Positions 50,801 through 63,799 of a stretch of DNA of 64,000 nucleotides are shown one piece after another. This DNA comes from Apostichopus japonicus (lineage: Eukaryota; Echinodermata; Holothuroidea; Aspidochirotida; Stichopodidae), in assembly GCF_037975245.1 (NCBI RefSeq), contig NC_092561.1:5878001-5942000 (forward strand). The letters are read 5' to 3'. The notes beneath the pieces were generated by a model, which did not search any database, was not told the origin of the DNA, and saw nothing but the letters and a program-made list of their open reading frames with translations. Positions within the stretch are counted from its first letter, which is position 1. Each line of letters begins with the position of its first letter. Both the position numbers and the translations under genes were made by a program.

Positions 50801-52553
50801 TGGGTGGGTCTCTGCTGACGATTTTGAAATTTGGTTCGGAATATATTTCAGTGTATTTGCGTGACTTTTCTATTATCTTGCAGCGACATATTGAACTTGC
50901 AAAGAAATAAGTATTTTTTTTTTTACATTTTTACTATCTATTTTGTGTTAACGCACTAACATAAACAAGTAAAATTGATAATAAAATCAGTTATTTAGAT
51001 TAATTTAAACATTAATTTAACTTTGAGTGTTAAAATACAGCAATAGTTCATATCAAGAGAAGTGTAAGACTCCAATTTATGCAAATTTAAAGATTTATAC
51101 AGATCAAGTGAAAAACATTTAGTATATATTATGCATAACATCACATTATTATTCCGCAATACACTCATCCAAATAAAGTGAATAAACTGCAAATTATACT
51201 TCTCCATGGAACAAACCATGACACTAGGGACTGGATTACTAAAACTATTCCTGCTACAGATGTGCTTGTCATCTGGTATGGTATACAATAAACTAAACTA
51301 GACCAAATATAAATGGAAAAATCTGAAAATATTCACTGTGTTAACAATTTACCCATCTTTATACTACTGTAATTGACTAAGCTTAGGACACTGATTAGTA
51401 GATATCCATTTATATATTTGGAAACTGATCTTACGTCATCATGTAGACGAGACATTTTCACGATCAGATTATGACGTAATCGCAGTTCCATTTGTCAATT
51501 TGAGGAGATTAAGCTTGTTTTGTCGTCCCTCTTCAGCATTTATCTTGAGCAGTTCTATAAATTTTCAAATCATGATCAAACCACGATGGTTTTTATCATT
51601 AATACTAAGTGTTCATCTTTTTAGCAGGAATGAGTAACTTGTACAGTTTTGTGCAGATCGAATGAAACGCTCATTAACTTAGTTAAGAAGTATATAGTGA
51701 CGTCATCAGTCGAACATTATAATTAAATTTTAAAAGGTTATAAAGGAGACGGAAGAGTCTTATATCTTTCTATCGTTTCAATTCCCAAGACAATATGATA
51801 GTTACCTATACCGACAGATATACGATGCAACGTGTACATTTATATTTTGTCTTTAATTGTTCTGTTTCATCAATATCTCAGTTTCAGCAAAAGAGCCTTG
51901 AAACACTTTAATGGGGTCCATGAATTTGAGGGTTTTATGAAATCATTTGGCGGGTTGAGAACATATCTCCAGGAAAATCCAAACAGCACCATGATAAATG
52001 ACTACAAAGAAAGGTGAGTTGATATAGACAACGAATATTTATGAAAAACATTGTAATACTTAGACTGTAAGATAAATTCAATTGTTAAACTGGTATGGCG
52101 ATTATTAAATGCATAGAGTGAGAGTAGGGAAAAGTATCGTATTAAATACAATTGTTGGTCTTCACTGCTTTGTTTTATTTTTGTATTGTCTTAACTGGGA
52201 ATGGGTCTGCCGTTTACTTTTAATTCTTGTACGTGCCCAGTTGAATATCATTCTTTTCTTTAGTTTGATTTTTAATCAATAATTAAGGGATAATTATAGT
52301 ACGATTAAGCTACAAGTTTGATGTTTAGACAAATATTTCTTACACTAATAATAATAGTCATTATAAAGACCAATAAACAGACACACGAATAGACTTGTTT
52401 CGCTATATGTTGTTTGTTTCATTCTGACAAAATCATATATATCTGTCTATCAACAGATTGACAGAAATATTGGGGGCGGTGTTCTCATCCCCTAAAACCA
52501 CACCTCTGGCGTATGCAATGGATCTCAAAATGTCCATGTACCGCAAGCCTTGA
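44761..52553 (+). CDS. Class I SAM-dependent methyltransferase (6 exons, 279 aa)
   Basis: Exons: 44761-44883, 46988-47142, 47800-48037, 49722-49816, 51882-52013, 52457-52553. They sum to 840 nt with consistent phases and GT-AG sites. Residues 42 onward carry SAM-binding motif I (LAVDVGCGTGQFT), followed by the acidic motif II strand end VIGVDCS. Exon 3 gives the later class I motifs: AEHLPFLGDNSVDLVTTMGA, then FLAEVHRVLKPRGCLMIGIF. This layout fits the broad methyltransferase-11 / UbiE-COQ5-like superfamily. The length is typical of the cytosolic small-molecule methyltransferases in that group. There is no signal peptide or membrane segment. The substrate cannot be read from sequence. The start has ERHFEDSSLAENYEKYR, a common N-terminus in this family. 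The exon 5 acceptor could also be at 51888, removing two residues. No link to the esterases is evident. Confidence 0.88.
45196..45499. mobile_element. Foldback/MITE element, family CAGCCGATAC, in methyltransferase intron 1
   Basis: About 300 bp and nearly palindromic. The left half (CCGATACACATAGAG...CAGTTACTACTGTA) pairs with the right half (...TACAGTAGTTACTGTAATCT CTGTGTGAATCG). A close copy starts at 63800. Confidence 0.75.
46988..47142 (+). CDS. Methyltransferase exon 2 (SAM motif I)
   Basis: 155 nt after CTTTGCAG. Codes the glycine-rich DVGCGTGQF loop that binds SAM and the VIGVD acidic strand. The donor is TACAG|GTATCA. Confidence 0.92.
47143..47400. repeat. Two-copy tandem repeat in methyltransferase intron 2
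   Basis: A ~121-bp unit occurs twice, with ACACGTTATGTGTGACAGTA near 47172 and again near 47293, and the TCTGTAGTATA and CTTCCAT...GTAGAAGAATTTGG blocks repeated. It begins immediately after the exon 2 donor. Confidence 0.75.
47800..48037 (+). CDS. Methyltransferase exon 3
   Basis: 238 nt after AAATAAG. Codes DNSVDLVTTMGAMQYFD and VHRVLKPRGCLMIG, the post-I/II/III motifs of class I enzymes. The donor is CGCGAG|GTATGT. Confidence 0.9.
48345..48780. repeat. Interspersed repeat, 122-bp-monomer family (single copy), in intron 3
   Basis: Shares GTACATGGC, AGAGACAACCGTTAA, CACCGTAACACA, ACTAACAGACGAATTCATTA and GAGTACTCACCT blocks with 53205-53490 and 57747-58540. Confidence 0.7.
48920..49090. 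mobile_element. Short foldback element, family CAGCCGATAC
   Basis: About 170 bp. The left end CAGCCGATACTCATAG matches the ends at 45196 and 63800. Arms CACCTGTAACACATGTTAC and GTAACACGTGTTACAGGTG form a palindrome around CAGTAATTACTG. Confidence 0.7.
49722..49816 (+). CDS. Methyltransferase exon 4
   Basis: 95 nt after ATTACAG, coding IVNVSIQQLGENAQKMF and on. The donor CAAAG|GTGCTT sits in a segment that is tandemly repeated just downstream. Confidence 0.8.
49803..49900. repeat. Tandem duplication spanning the methyltransferase exon 4 donor
   Basis: AATTTCAAAGGTGCTTTTGA followed by CCGAT is present twice, about 48 bp apart (near 49808 and 49856). The 3' end of exon 4 and its splice donor therefore exist in two versions. 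Confidence 0.75.
51882..52013 (+). CDS. Methyltransferase exon 5
   Basis: 132 nt coding SFSKRALKHFNGVHEF and FGGLRTYLQENP. There are two in-phase AG acceptors six bases apart (exon start 51882 or 51888). The donor is GAAAG|GTGAGT. Confidence 0.8.
52457..52553 (+). CDS. Methyltransferase exon 6 and stop
   Basis: 97 nt after ATCAACAG. Codes LTEILGAVFSSPKTTPLAYA, ends YRKP then TGA. Confidence 0.83.
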
Positions 52554-52669
52554 ACAAGACGCAATTTAAATTACGACTAGCATGATTTCCACGCACGCAT
52601 GAACTCGGAAAAAGTACAAATTCAGCCAAAAAAAATGATATTTGTAATTATAAATCATTAATAAATACT

Positions 52670-52675
52670 CAATTT
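52670..52675 (+). promoter_or_regulatory. Candidate polyadenylation signal AATAAA
   Basis: A consensus AATAAA lies about 117 nt after the methyltransferase stop codon and suits a short 3' UTR. The cleavage site was not determined. Confidence 0.5.
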
Positions 52676-53204
52676 GTCCACATGACAATAATTATAGAAT
52701 GCACTCCACCAGGATGATCAATGAAGAGTTTGTGAAGAATATAACTAGTCAGGTATAACATCATTTATATATTAGGTAAGCTTTATGGAGAACTGGTTGC
52801 GTGCCTACTAAAGTAGCTAGCCAATTAAATATTTTAATGGCTCACCGAATTTGATGATGCTTTGGAGTCATCATCATGTTTATCTCATTTTTACTTTTAA
52901 TCAGCAGTTTATTTGTTCACATCAGTAAAAGTATCATTTAATAACATCCACACGAAACATGAGCCCGTTTAGAACACCATAGACGCACTGAACATTATCG
53001 AATCTAGTTTAACCAAGAAAAAAAAACAAAAAAACTTATGATTATGAAGTCTATTGAACTTCATACCTTAATTTGCGCCAAACGACAGTCTTTATTCTAA
53101 TCATGTTCTGATCTACTAAGCTGTTGTTTATTCATATAGTACAACATCTGTTAGTAATCGTTTATGGCCATGATGAGAACGTAAATTTGTCTGTCATGTC
53201 ACCG

Positions 53205-53490
53205 TATGTACATGGCTAGATCAGTTTGTACTGTAAGTAAGAGACAACCGTTTATTCAGTATAAACTGAAGTGTGGTATAGAACACCTTAACAAATGTTA
53301 GACCTGCTTCTAGATGCTACTGTAGAAAAATTACTAACAGACGAATTCATTACTCAAAGGCTGTTTTAGATAATGACTGGTTAGGAGTCTAAACAACTGT
53401 CCGTATTTTTGACTAGTAGGTATACCTTGTAAAGATGGTTCAAATTGCAGATTTTAAATGCCTTGCATTAAAATGTCATCCACTTTCTGT
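53205..53490. repeat. Interspersed repeat, 122-bp-monomer family (single copy)
   Basis: Carries GTACATGGCTAGATCAGTTT, AAGAGACAACCGTTTATTCA and CAGACGAATTCATTACTCAA, as in 48345 and 57747. Confidence 0.7.
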
Positions 53491-55786
53491 TACAGTTGGA
53501 ACGAAATTATTTGGAAATGGAAAAAACAATGGGGTCCTCGGTCTGAATGTAAAACACAGCTGTGTGTATGTGTCTTCTATCCATGACAAACGTCATAGTC
53601 TCGGGATTTTAATTGGTATAATGTTTATTTATCTAGCATCGCAGGGTAATATAATTATCTTTAACTACGCGTGTATGGTGTCAGCATGTTGTCCCCTCCC
53701 CTCCCTCCCCCTCCCTCCACTCCCTCCTCCTCCCTCCACTCTCCTCCCTCCCCCTCTCCCTCCCTTCCCCTTCCTATTGATCCAGTGATAACGCTTGATC
53801 TGTATATGTGCGTATGGTGCCAGCGTTTGATTTACACCTGGTGGTTTGATCCACCATCAATGTATGATTAAAGTTACCGTTCACATTGTCAATTTGGTGT
53901 CATCGGGTTTCGTTGATTCAATATAACCAGTGAGTAATTATTTGAAACAGACGTTTAAATTGATGTTGTCGATAATTTGTATAACGATTCTGTGCTATCG
54001 GTGCCTTGTATGGATAATAAAGTCTTGGACAAAGAACTTTATGACATAGCGCATGAAATTGACTGTCATTGTTGACACTAAGTTACACTAATTATAGGAG
54101 ACATTCACAAATTAAAATGACTGATTAATTATGATGACGTCAGCTGAAGATGCCTTACAAACACTGTCCAAAGTTGCATAGTCATTGTTAAATACACTGA
54201 GAATAAAATGAAATATTTTTGACAACTTCGACGGTACAAAATATAACGCTGGGATCTGTATCAATGGCGACGTTCTTCATGATCTAGGTTAAATATTGTT
54301 GAAATATATATTTCGTTATCCAAAAAAAAAGGGGGGGGGGAGTGTTTGCATGAATGGAAAACTACGTGGTTACCCAAGAATATTTTATTCATATTGATGA
54401 AGTGGGGTATTCTCATATCATCGACTTCAATACCTCTTATGAGAGTACAGCTTTCATGAAATAGAAACAAACGCTTACAAAGTGGGGAAGGGGAGGGGCC
54501 TAGGCATCACTGGTTGTCCATAGACAACATAAACACCAAAATAATGATATAATCAACCGGTAAAGCTTAATTGCTGTTTGTTTGTTTTTCCATCTGATTT
54601 ATTTTAGTTTGAAGTACTATTTGGCTTTGTTTTTAACCAAAATTTTTAACTAACGACACATGATTGGTTTTCATGACTGATTATAATTAAGTTATAAGTA
54701 GAGTTTTAATTTCGCACCATACCGTCGACAACGATCATATTGAAAATAATGAAATTGTTACAGGTATGAACGAAATTTTGTTTACTTCCCATATGTCTTC
54801 ATAATCGTGATATCTTCTTCTGAAAAATGTTAATTTGACAAGAGACACGATTAGATATTATAAGATGGTTATAGAATATCTCGCTATGACAGAGTATATC
54901 TTTAACATGAAATTGTCATGACACGTTTTCCTAGCGGGAACCTTGCTGTTTTATTCATCTTGTTTTTGATTTTATATTCATTTTGTTTATAATTTTCTTA
55001 TTGGTGTTATATTCCCTTTTTTTTTCTTTTCCTTTCTTTGTGATGTTACATTCGTTTTTCAATTTTTTTTTGCTGATGTTATATTCATTTTGTTTTTCTT
55101 TTTATTTCTGATGTTATACTCATTTAATTTTAATTTTAAACGTACCAAAATTTTGAGTGATGAACTTTCCTGTTAATTACATTCTGTATGGCACATATAT
55201 AGAATAAAAAGAGCATCACAAATATTATAACATTATTCATTAAAGACAGATGACATGAAATTAATTACTATTGGTGAAAGGTGAGAAATAGAAAATATTA
55301 ATCACAATTAATTATATATATATTACACTGGCGGTGTGATTAACGAATATGTTTCATCAAACACCCATTCACTGACCGCACATTCTTGATAATACTGAAT
55401 GAAACAAAAATTAACCTACATTTGCGCGAAATTTAGATCATTGCCCCCCTTAATCGTGTCGCCGCATGATCACGGTTTAAATAAATACCCACATCTCTGT
55501 CATTGTGTTACATTTTGTACTTTTCATTCGACTGCCAAATTTGCTGAGAATGAATATATTGAATAAATATATATATATATATATATATACATGTAATATA
55601 ACGAAAATCCACGTTTACTCCAAAGAAAATATTAGTAGTCTAGAGAACACCAGAGAAGTAAGATAAGACTCATAATTGACCTATAAGGACTAAGGTTTTA
55701 GAAAATATATTGGAATTTTCGGTCCCCCTGGGACCTTCATCTATATATATATATATATATATATATTTCTATATATATTTCTATAT

Positions 55787-55823
<37 letters not shown>

Positions 55824-57746
55824 GAGATATGAGAAAACATATGAAAAAATACAGTATATGAGAAAACATTAACTTTTTATAAAAACCGAACTTTTTAAAT
55901 GTGGTAAATCAGAGAAGAATGGAATTAGAGTAGGCGGTTATATTTCTTGAGTTATGCATTTCAAAGTAACTTGTGCGGCTTACAATGTATAATTGCAAAC
56001 TAATTAACAGTTTCTATATATCTTAAATAGTCAAGTCACTGTGATTTTCTATGTGTAACAAAATGCAAATTTAAACTAGAAAATACAGCCGAATTACTGG
56101 ACTTAACAAATGGCACTTTGTTGTACGCCTCCATTTTTGCCGCTATGAGTATTGCCCAACGACAAGCTATGATGATCAATTTAGATGTTACCATGTAACT
56201 ACAGAACATTCTATAGAACTGAATAATAATTATAAATAACAAAAAGTCGCTTCGGTGAAATGCCTTTCGGCATATCTGCGTTTTGTTAAAAATCCTCTCC
56301 GTAAAGGCAATCACTGCAGGAGAATCTTGGTTGGTTTCATTCTGAACATCAATCAGTAAGCCTAGATCATGCTACCGTCAGAAAAAGGATTTGCAGCTTA
56401 GTCAAATCTATAGGGAAAGAAAAAAAAGAAGGAAGACCTACGTTCCATTCGTCCAACAATCGTTGCATAATTAAAAGCAAAATTCGACTATTAGGCTATC
56501 AGTTTCATAAAAATGCCAACCTTCATTTCAGTTCGTATCATTATGCAAAATTGATAAAATAGCAATATCAGTATTGTTTCTAAATTGTGGAAGCTTCAGC
56601 ATTCCTATGGAAGGGTATAAACACACCTTGCTTCAAGGGGTAATGATTATCTACGCCTGTCAATCACATGACCAGAGCAGAACAGGACTATAACTAACTC
56701 TCAAGTATGTATGTGTGTGTTTGTGTGTCGGGGGGGGGGGGGAGGGGAGGGGAGGGCGTTATCTTGGAAATCTTTGTCTCTCTAATTCTATCACTCTTTA
56801 TGTTCTGCATGGTATAAGTATAAACTAACAGGAAAAATGTAACTGTCTCTAACTATAATTGCAACCGAGCTGTTAAAAAAGTTACACCATTGTTTGACTT
56901 CACTGAGAAAACATAGTGAGAGACAAATTGGGTTTAACTTTCCGTTGCTATGGTAAAATTATAAACATTTCCAAACATGGATTATAACAGCTCTCCAAAC
57001 AGAGAGTGATTTGAATCCATCTCCTAGAAATCCATCTTTAACACATCTCTGATTTAAGGTTTTGTTTTTTGTTTTTCTGAAACGTACTTTAATATAGGCT
57101 CTGTGTACACCACTATTACATTCGGTAACCCACAGTTGAATATGACACCGTTTTTGCACGATGCAATTTTCTAACAAATTATCGAACGAATTAACCTTCG
57201 ATAAAACTCAAAGTGTTCCAGGCGGCTTCTTTCCTTTTCTTTCCACCCTTTCTATTTGGCAAAGGTCAAGTCTACAAAAAATACAGCCCCACTTCAACGA
57301 GAGTGGCACTAATAAGCTTGATCAAACAAATTTCTGCCCAGGGGAAACAGAATATCATCCCCTTTAAAAACAGCGCGATTTGTAATATGCGTTAGACATA
57401 TATAGAAGCCCAGTGATAAATCACAGTATACGTATGTGTGTTGTGTCGGGCGTACGCTATAAACTAAAATGCGACCCAACATATAGCTAAGCATTTTTCG
57501 TACAGCGCTGTTTATGGTTTTTCTGAAACGTGAGAGTTTGAAGAAAGATGATAAAGGTGATGTGTCGACTCTGTACACCTTTAAGTGAGGAAACTCGTTA
57601 GAATTGTGATCTGATCTATAATGACCTCCGTGGACTACTTAAGATAACGTCCGTGAATACCAAACATGGAGGTATTGGTGACGACCAGAGTGGCTAAGGT
57701 CGCATCAGATTCATCGGATATTTTCCAGGCTCAAGTCAACTAATGA

Positions 57747-58236
57747 ACATGGCGTGATCAGTTTGTAATGTGAATAAGAGACAGCCGTTTATCAGTATTG
57801 AAACTGAAGTGTGTTAGTACACCGTAACACATGTCACACATGTCTGCAGATGCTACTGTACACTCAATGTACATGGCTTGAACAGTTTGTACTGTGAATA
57901 AGAGACAACTATTAATTAGTATAAACTGAAGTGTGTTATAACACCGTAACACATGTTAGAACTGTCAGCAGATGCTACTGTTCGCCCAATGTACATGGCT
58001 TGAACAGTTTGTACTGTGGATAAGAGACAGCCGTTAAGTAGTATACACTGGAGTGTGTTATTACACCGTAACACATGTTACACATGTCAGCAGATGCTAC
58101 TGTACACTCAATGTACATGGCTTGAACAGTTTGTACTGTGAATGAGAGACAACCGTTAAACAGTATAAACTGGAGTGTGTTTTTACACCGTAACACATGT
58201 TAGACCTGTCAGCAGATGCTAACTTGGAGATATTAC
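57747..58236. repeat. Four tandem 122-124 bp satellite-like monomers
   Basis: ACATGGC starts at 57747, 57871, 57993 and 58115 (spacings 124, 122, 122). Each unit has CAGTTTGTA.TGTGAATAAG, ACACCGTAACACATGT and CAGATGCTACTGT. The single-copy flank of the family continues to about 58540. Confidence 0.88.
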
Positions 58237-60105
58237 TAACAGAAGAATTCATTACTCAAAGGCTGTTTCAACTAATGAGTGTTTTCCACACTGCAATTGT
58301 CATCCACTGTATGTTAAAATGTGGACGAAAATATTGGCGAAACCTTTAGAGTAGTCTGGTTAACCCAGTGAATTATGATATGTATAGGATTGTGTGTTTA
58401 GTATTTATGTTTGTAAGTCCTTCCCAGTAGTAACTGGTCATAAATGTAACACATGTTTAAACTTAAAACACACATAAGCTTAAACTGATTAACGGGTACT
58501 CACCTATACCAGTTTTAACTGATGAAGCCATTAGAATCGGCTGCTCGGGTCGAGTTATAGACTATAGAGTCATTGTTTTATCTACATGGGAAAGAACCTG
58601 AAATATTTTTCTTTCAATTCAACTATACCAATATCTTTTCATAATTTAGTGACTCAAATCCTTTTTCTTAAATATTTATCTAGGTCATTATGTTTCAAAT
58701 GTAATTGAATCATTAATAAACGAATGAACGTTCTAATTAACGAACGTTCATTTGATAAACATCCACTGAAAGGTTTGCTTTTAAAGACCGCCAAAAAAAC
58801 CCTAGTTTGTTATAAATGTAAAAAGTCCCTTATTTTCGTAATGAAAATGAGCCCATATGTTGCCTATTTAAGGAGTGACCTATTAATGAGAAATTAGAAA
58901 ACTCTAGTTGAAAAGTTAAATACCCGTTAAATACTAATTAATGAGTGTTAATTTTTTATTACATGCAAAATGTGGAATGGTACAGAATACATCAACGGTC
59001 CATTTCGCCGGGACGTTTGGAGTTGATTTTGCGGTTTTCTTTTTTTTTTTCTTCAAATCGAAGTAACCTACGATGTCGGTGCTTCCTCCCTTCCACCTCT
59101 CCAGATTGAAACGCCTCCCGCCGCCTCTGTCTGATCATAAGAGGATCCCTTAATTCATTTTGAGAAATGTTATTGTGTTTAATGGGTGAAAGGGTTTACG
59201 AAATTACTGGAATCACAGCTGGAAGCTGGTTTGGTATTTTCAGCTTCTTTCATTAGATATGATCTTCATATACAAACGACGATACAGCATCAGAATTGTA
59301 TTGCAAAGCTAATAGGCTTCGATTGGGCATACATTCTTGACATATCTGTGTACTGCTTAAAACATGTGTACAGTGGTGCCTTGGAACCTTTCCTGATATT
59401 GATGAATACCTGAACAACCTATGAAATGTCTAATTATTTCTTCTTTAATAAGAAGTCAATCATTTAAAAACAGAGAGGAGATAATCTGGCTTATTTATAC
59501 TATTGTCACCTAAGAAATTAGCTATCATCACAACAACAATGAAGTATTTCAAACGCATAATAAACTCTTTTAACATCCTCTTTCGTTTATTAAAATCCAC
59601 CATTCTTCTATGGCACTTTCAATTTCGACACTTCCTTACTATGATACAGACACACGTAGGCATCTCCTTGCTTTTCTTTCTCAACATTCCGTACCATGAA
59701 AATCACAACAACTGGATCCCACCGATAATTAATCTACGAGTCCAGCACATATTTTCATTTTGCAATGGTTAAACTGTCTCCATAAGACGTGAATTATCGA
59801 GCACGACATTTCTGTGTGTGAGTATGTATTTGTGTGTGTGTGGCTCTGAAAATTAACGGTGACTGGTTAAATTAAAAAAAAAGAGTATATTTCGTGGATT
59901 TCTTTGATATGAGATATTCGTCTAATTTGGGCAGAGGAGATTACACAATTGAGTGGAGAGCATCCAAGCGACAGGGCAAGTTCAACGACTTGGGACGTTC
60001 GGTACGTTATCCACACTGAGATAACCGAACAGAGATAGAAAGAGATAGTGGTGGAGTGAGAGAAAGAGAGGCAGAGAGGAAAAGGGAGCGAATAGAAAAC
60101 ACCTC

Positions 60106-60214
60106 ATGGCTCCATCATCGAAGATGCAATCGGGACCGACAAGAAGGTCTCCAGTACCAAGCCATCACGCTGTACGATTTATGATGGTAGGACAGGCTGG
60201 AGTAGGAAAGTCTG
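60106..60214 (+). CDS. Ras-family small GTPase, first coding exon (RERG/RASL-like; partial)
   Basis: One 109-nt exon from ATG to TCTG|GTGAGT. It codes 36 residues and leaves one base (G) for the next codon. After a short basic, Pro/Ser-rich N-terminus comes AVRFMMVGQAGVGKS, a beta-1 strand and P-loop (GxxGxGKS/T) binding the nucleotide phosphates. The wording AGVGKS followed by a G-starting codon (Ala expected) resembles RERG and RASL11/12-type Ras-like proteins rather than Rab or Rho. A GA-rich stretch precedes the ATG. No continuation exon was recognised in the remaining 3.8 kb, so the rest should lie beyond position 64000. The call rests on a short segment and the subfamily is uncertain. 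Confidence 0.55.
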
Positions 60215-63200
60215 GTGAGTATCCTTTAAGGTGATAATATTTAAAAAAAAAAAAAATCAGTACTTTTATACCTAACGAAAAAAAAAAGTGTTGAAATGTT
60301 ATATAATAAATACTGATGGAATTGACTCACTTGTCACCACACTATTTTTCGTTTACTCATTGTATACAGCCTCTAGGCCAGGGGTTCCCTAACCGGGGTG
60401 CATGAACCCCAGTAGGGGCGTGCATCCATCCCAGGGGGTTCATGAGGCATTTCTGAAAGTCAAAACTAGAGTACTTTTTGTGGAATTAAAATCTGATATA
60501 TCATATAATTTAGTAATATACAAAAGTCGTATCTATTGACAAACTCTTTTCGCGTTCCATACGCATATGTTGCCATAGTGGTACCGTACCGTGCATGTGA
60601 TAACTAACTGAATTAAGAAATATTTGTTATCTCTTTTTTCATTATAATATTACACTATGAACTTGATCTTTCACGAAGCACTGCTATGCGTATTATAGTA
60701 TAATAATGACTCAGATCGAGTCTCGAAAAGTTGGGGATTCGTGGACAACTCTGACATCCACAGGGAGTTCGTGGGGGGGGGGATAAAGTTAGGGAAACCC
60801 TGCTCCAAGCGCTATACTCTGTGTTATTCGTGTTATACTTTACATGTTGAACGTTAACAGAGTGGACACTGAAACCAATGTCGTCATTAAGTTATGCCAA
60901 GATCTTCAATGGTTTGAATGTAGAAAATAAACAGTGTAATAAGTATATAAAAAAAACCACCATATAAACAAAATTTTGAGCAGTTGTGGCTCGATGATGT
61001 CTCATAACTCGACTTGATCAAGTCTATAGACATAGTGTGTACAAAGGATGATTAAATCTGTGATACCTCCCAACTACAATGAAACATTTCTTAGCTGTTT
61101 TGGGACGTTGATTTATCACTGTTATCTTTGTCACGAAGATGATAATTATGAGCTTGGATTTGAGTCTTCTCTGAGGAATTGATAGATCGTATTTTCGTCG
61201 CCCGGACACATATCCTAGCAGTATTAATCTGATGTACAAACTCACAAACGTTTTACAAATATTCGTAAAGTTTCGTATCGAATAACTGCATGACCAAAAT
61301 ACAACAGAAGAACACTAGATAACTGTTTTAAGTAATGGTTGTCATTTCTCCTTTCAAAACAGTTTCGAATTAACCGTGTATACCGGTGTTCCATGTGTTA
61401 TTACTTTAATGTGTATAATGTAGGCTCGAACACTGTAAGTGTCTTGTTTGGTATCCTAACCAGTTACATACTTAGCAGAAAAATCTCCTGTTTCTGATAT
61501 TTAATACAGGCTTTGTATATTAAATTTGAATTATATATTATGAAAGTTTCTTAGCCGCTGCCTTTGGGACTATTTTTTTTATGGGGGGGGGGGGATTCTT
61601 ATTTTGAAAATTATACGATGTTATTAATTAATAGAATAAATTAGTAATATACATTTATATCCCAATGTATCTGTGTAATAATAAATACGGCATTGCTAAT
61701 ACAGAACACTCTTCATTACTCTCGAGTATAGGTCTCCGCTGTGTCTATATTTTATGAATATTAATGTCGGAAATGCAAGACTATTTTGTTAAAGTAAAAC
61801 TTAGTTAATAGCATCGTATGGTGTTTTACATTGGCAACTCATTAACAAATGTTACATTTTATCGGAAATCAAGAAACAGCAAATATTTTCTTTTCCATCA
61901 ATTTTCTTAGAATGAGTCAACGCTTTTTTTTTGATACTTTACACAAGTCTCACATTTTACAATACTTTCCAAGAAGCCTAAAAATGATATCAATTTGTTA
62001 ACCGTTTGTAATTTAATATCGCCAAAACAAAAAGAAGCTAAGAAACACTTAAACTAGGCTAAGCCGGTATTCATATGGCAAATGTAGCTAGAAATTATGT
62101 TTTAAGTATATAATGATGTTAGATGTTATTATCATTAATGGCGTCTTACAGCCGTTTTGTGTATGTGTGTATATGCAAATATGTGTGTGTGGGTGGAATT
62201 ATTATACTTTGGTTTCTTGTTCAAATCCGTTAACATGAAAATCCTCATAATACACTTTTTTTGTTTTGTTTTATCATACCATGGAAACATGTTAATACCT
62301 ATAAGAGATTTATGCCTTTAAAATTATTCCGCTCTTGCACGCAAACAGATTATGATTTCCCACACAAAGATTAACATGAATACAACGCTGACGTCAGATT
62401 CAGCGGTGTGACACGTCATAGTACTATAATACCAAATGCAAGAGGAAATTTGCGGCCTTCACAGACTTTGAAATTAATGCGAAATGACAATTTTTTTTTT
62501 ATTGTTTATGGACGGTCTGTTGCGTATAGAAGTACATTGGTATTGAACAGATGAATCGTGGTGGGGGTGGCAAATTATGGCGGGGGTAGATGGGGTTGGG
62601 ATTGGGATAAAAATTGAGTCAGGACAACCAACAATTCGATCTGAACTAATTACATGGACAATTTATGATCAGTGTTTGATTGAAAGTCACAGAACCCAAG
62701 GCTTCGACAAGTGAGGCATTGTTCTGGTCTGGGCTCGTAAAACTGTTTCCGTAATCCAATTGCATGCACGTATATTGTCAATGTTTATGTCGTATAAATA
62801 ACGCATAGGCTAATATACACGCATATTTACCCAACCTTGTGACGTCAGGGGTTCTTAAGGCACCCACCATAATGATATGCATCATGCAGTCACTGCTGTT
62901 GTTTCTCGAGTCAGGAACCAATGCGTGATTGTACTCGGGAGGGGGATGTTGGTGGCTGGGCTTGGGGGCGGGAGGGGAGGGTGGTTTAGTATTGTCTTCC
63001 TAAGCCTCAAAACCTTATCAATGCCAAACATTGTGGCTGTATAATGTTGGTAACACAACGTGATATTACTTAGTAATATTACGTAATATTGTAACACATG
63101 TGAGGAGATAATCAAGATAAGGTATACCTTGAAACCTCCTTTTTTATCATTACTTGACCTTCAAATGTGTCGCTATCATCTTAACACGACTACCTACATC

Positions 63201-63799
63201 TTATCATCGGTAAACGTGCTCTGAAAGGGATTCTCATTTGTGAGATGACTCGCCCTTGGAAGGTTATGCTTAGGTTATGAAGTTTCCAAAATGATATAGA
63301 AGCAGCAGCCATGCATGAAAACCTTAAGCGCGGTATATATAGTGTCAAGCGAGATTAATCCCATGCGCGTTGGCGTTATCTATTAACACTCAAAGCTTCA
63401 CAAGGTTATCATTCCGAGATCTAGATCAAAACTTAAAGGAGTCACGAACCTAATCATCAAATTTAATTGTGTGACAGAGTTTATAAGGATATGACCAACT
63501 TCCCCACACAGCTAAAGAAACTTCTTGGTCCGTTTTGGTGAGATTTTTTTACGTTAAAGAATGATTTAAATGAAGGCGTAATTTTAATCTTAAGAATAAG
63601 AAAAAACTGTCTAAATACAGACAACTGTGTGTCCTTCACATCATACTTTAATGCTTTATATCTTTTTTTCCCCTTGTATTTCATGACAAACCCTTTCAAA
63701 CGTCTTTTGCGTAATTTTATCAGCCATGTTGCAATTTGGACTGGAATAACACACTGCTCACTGCTGGTGAGCGAATACAAACTCCGATTTCTGTATAGT
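60215..63799. other. Presumed first intron of the GTPase gene
   Basis: No further GTPase exon recognised. It contains a MITE (60379-60802), a G homopolymer near 61585, and G-rich tracts near 62560 and 62940. Confidence 0.45.
60379..60802. mobile_element. hAT-type non-autonomous element
   Basis: 424 bp with ends CAGGGGTTCCCTAAC and GTTAGGGAAACCCTG (near inverse). The flanking 8-mers CTCTAGGC and CTCCAAGC match at 6 of 8 bases, consistent with a decayed hAT target duplication. The ends resemble hAT (Charlie-like) termini. Confidence 0.7.

Larger units (their letters stand above)
52700..60105. other. Gene-poor region between methyltransferase and GTPase
   Basis: No coding exon recognised. It contains repeat-family copies (53205, 57747), a CCCTCC-rich tract at 53692-53775, (TA)n tracts at 55568-55595 and 55740-55822, and a G homopolymer near 56730. 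Confidence 0.5.
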
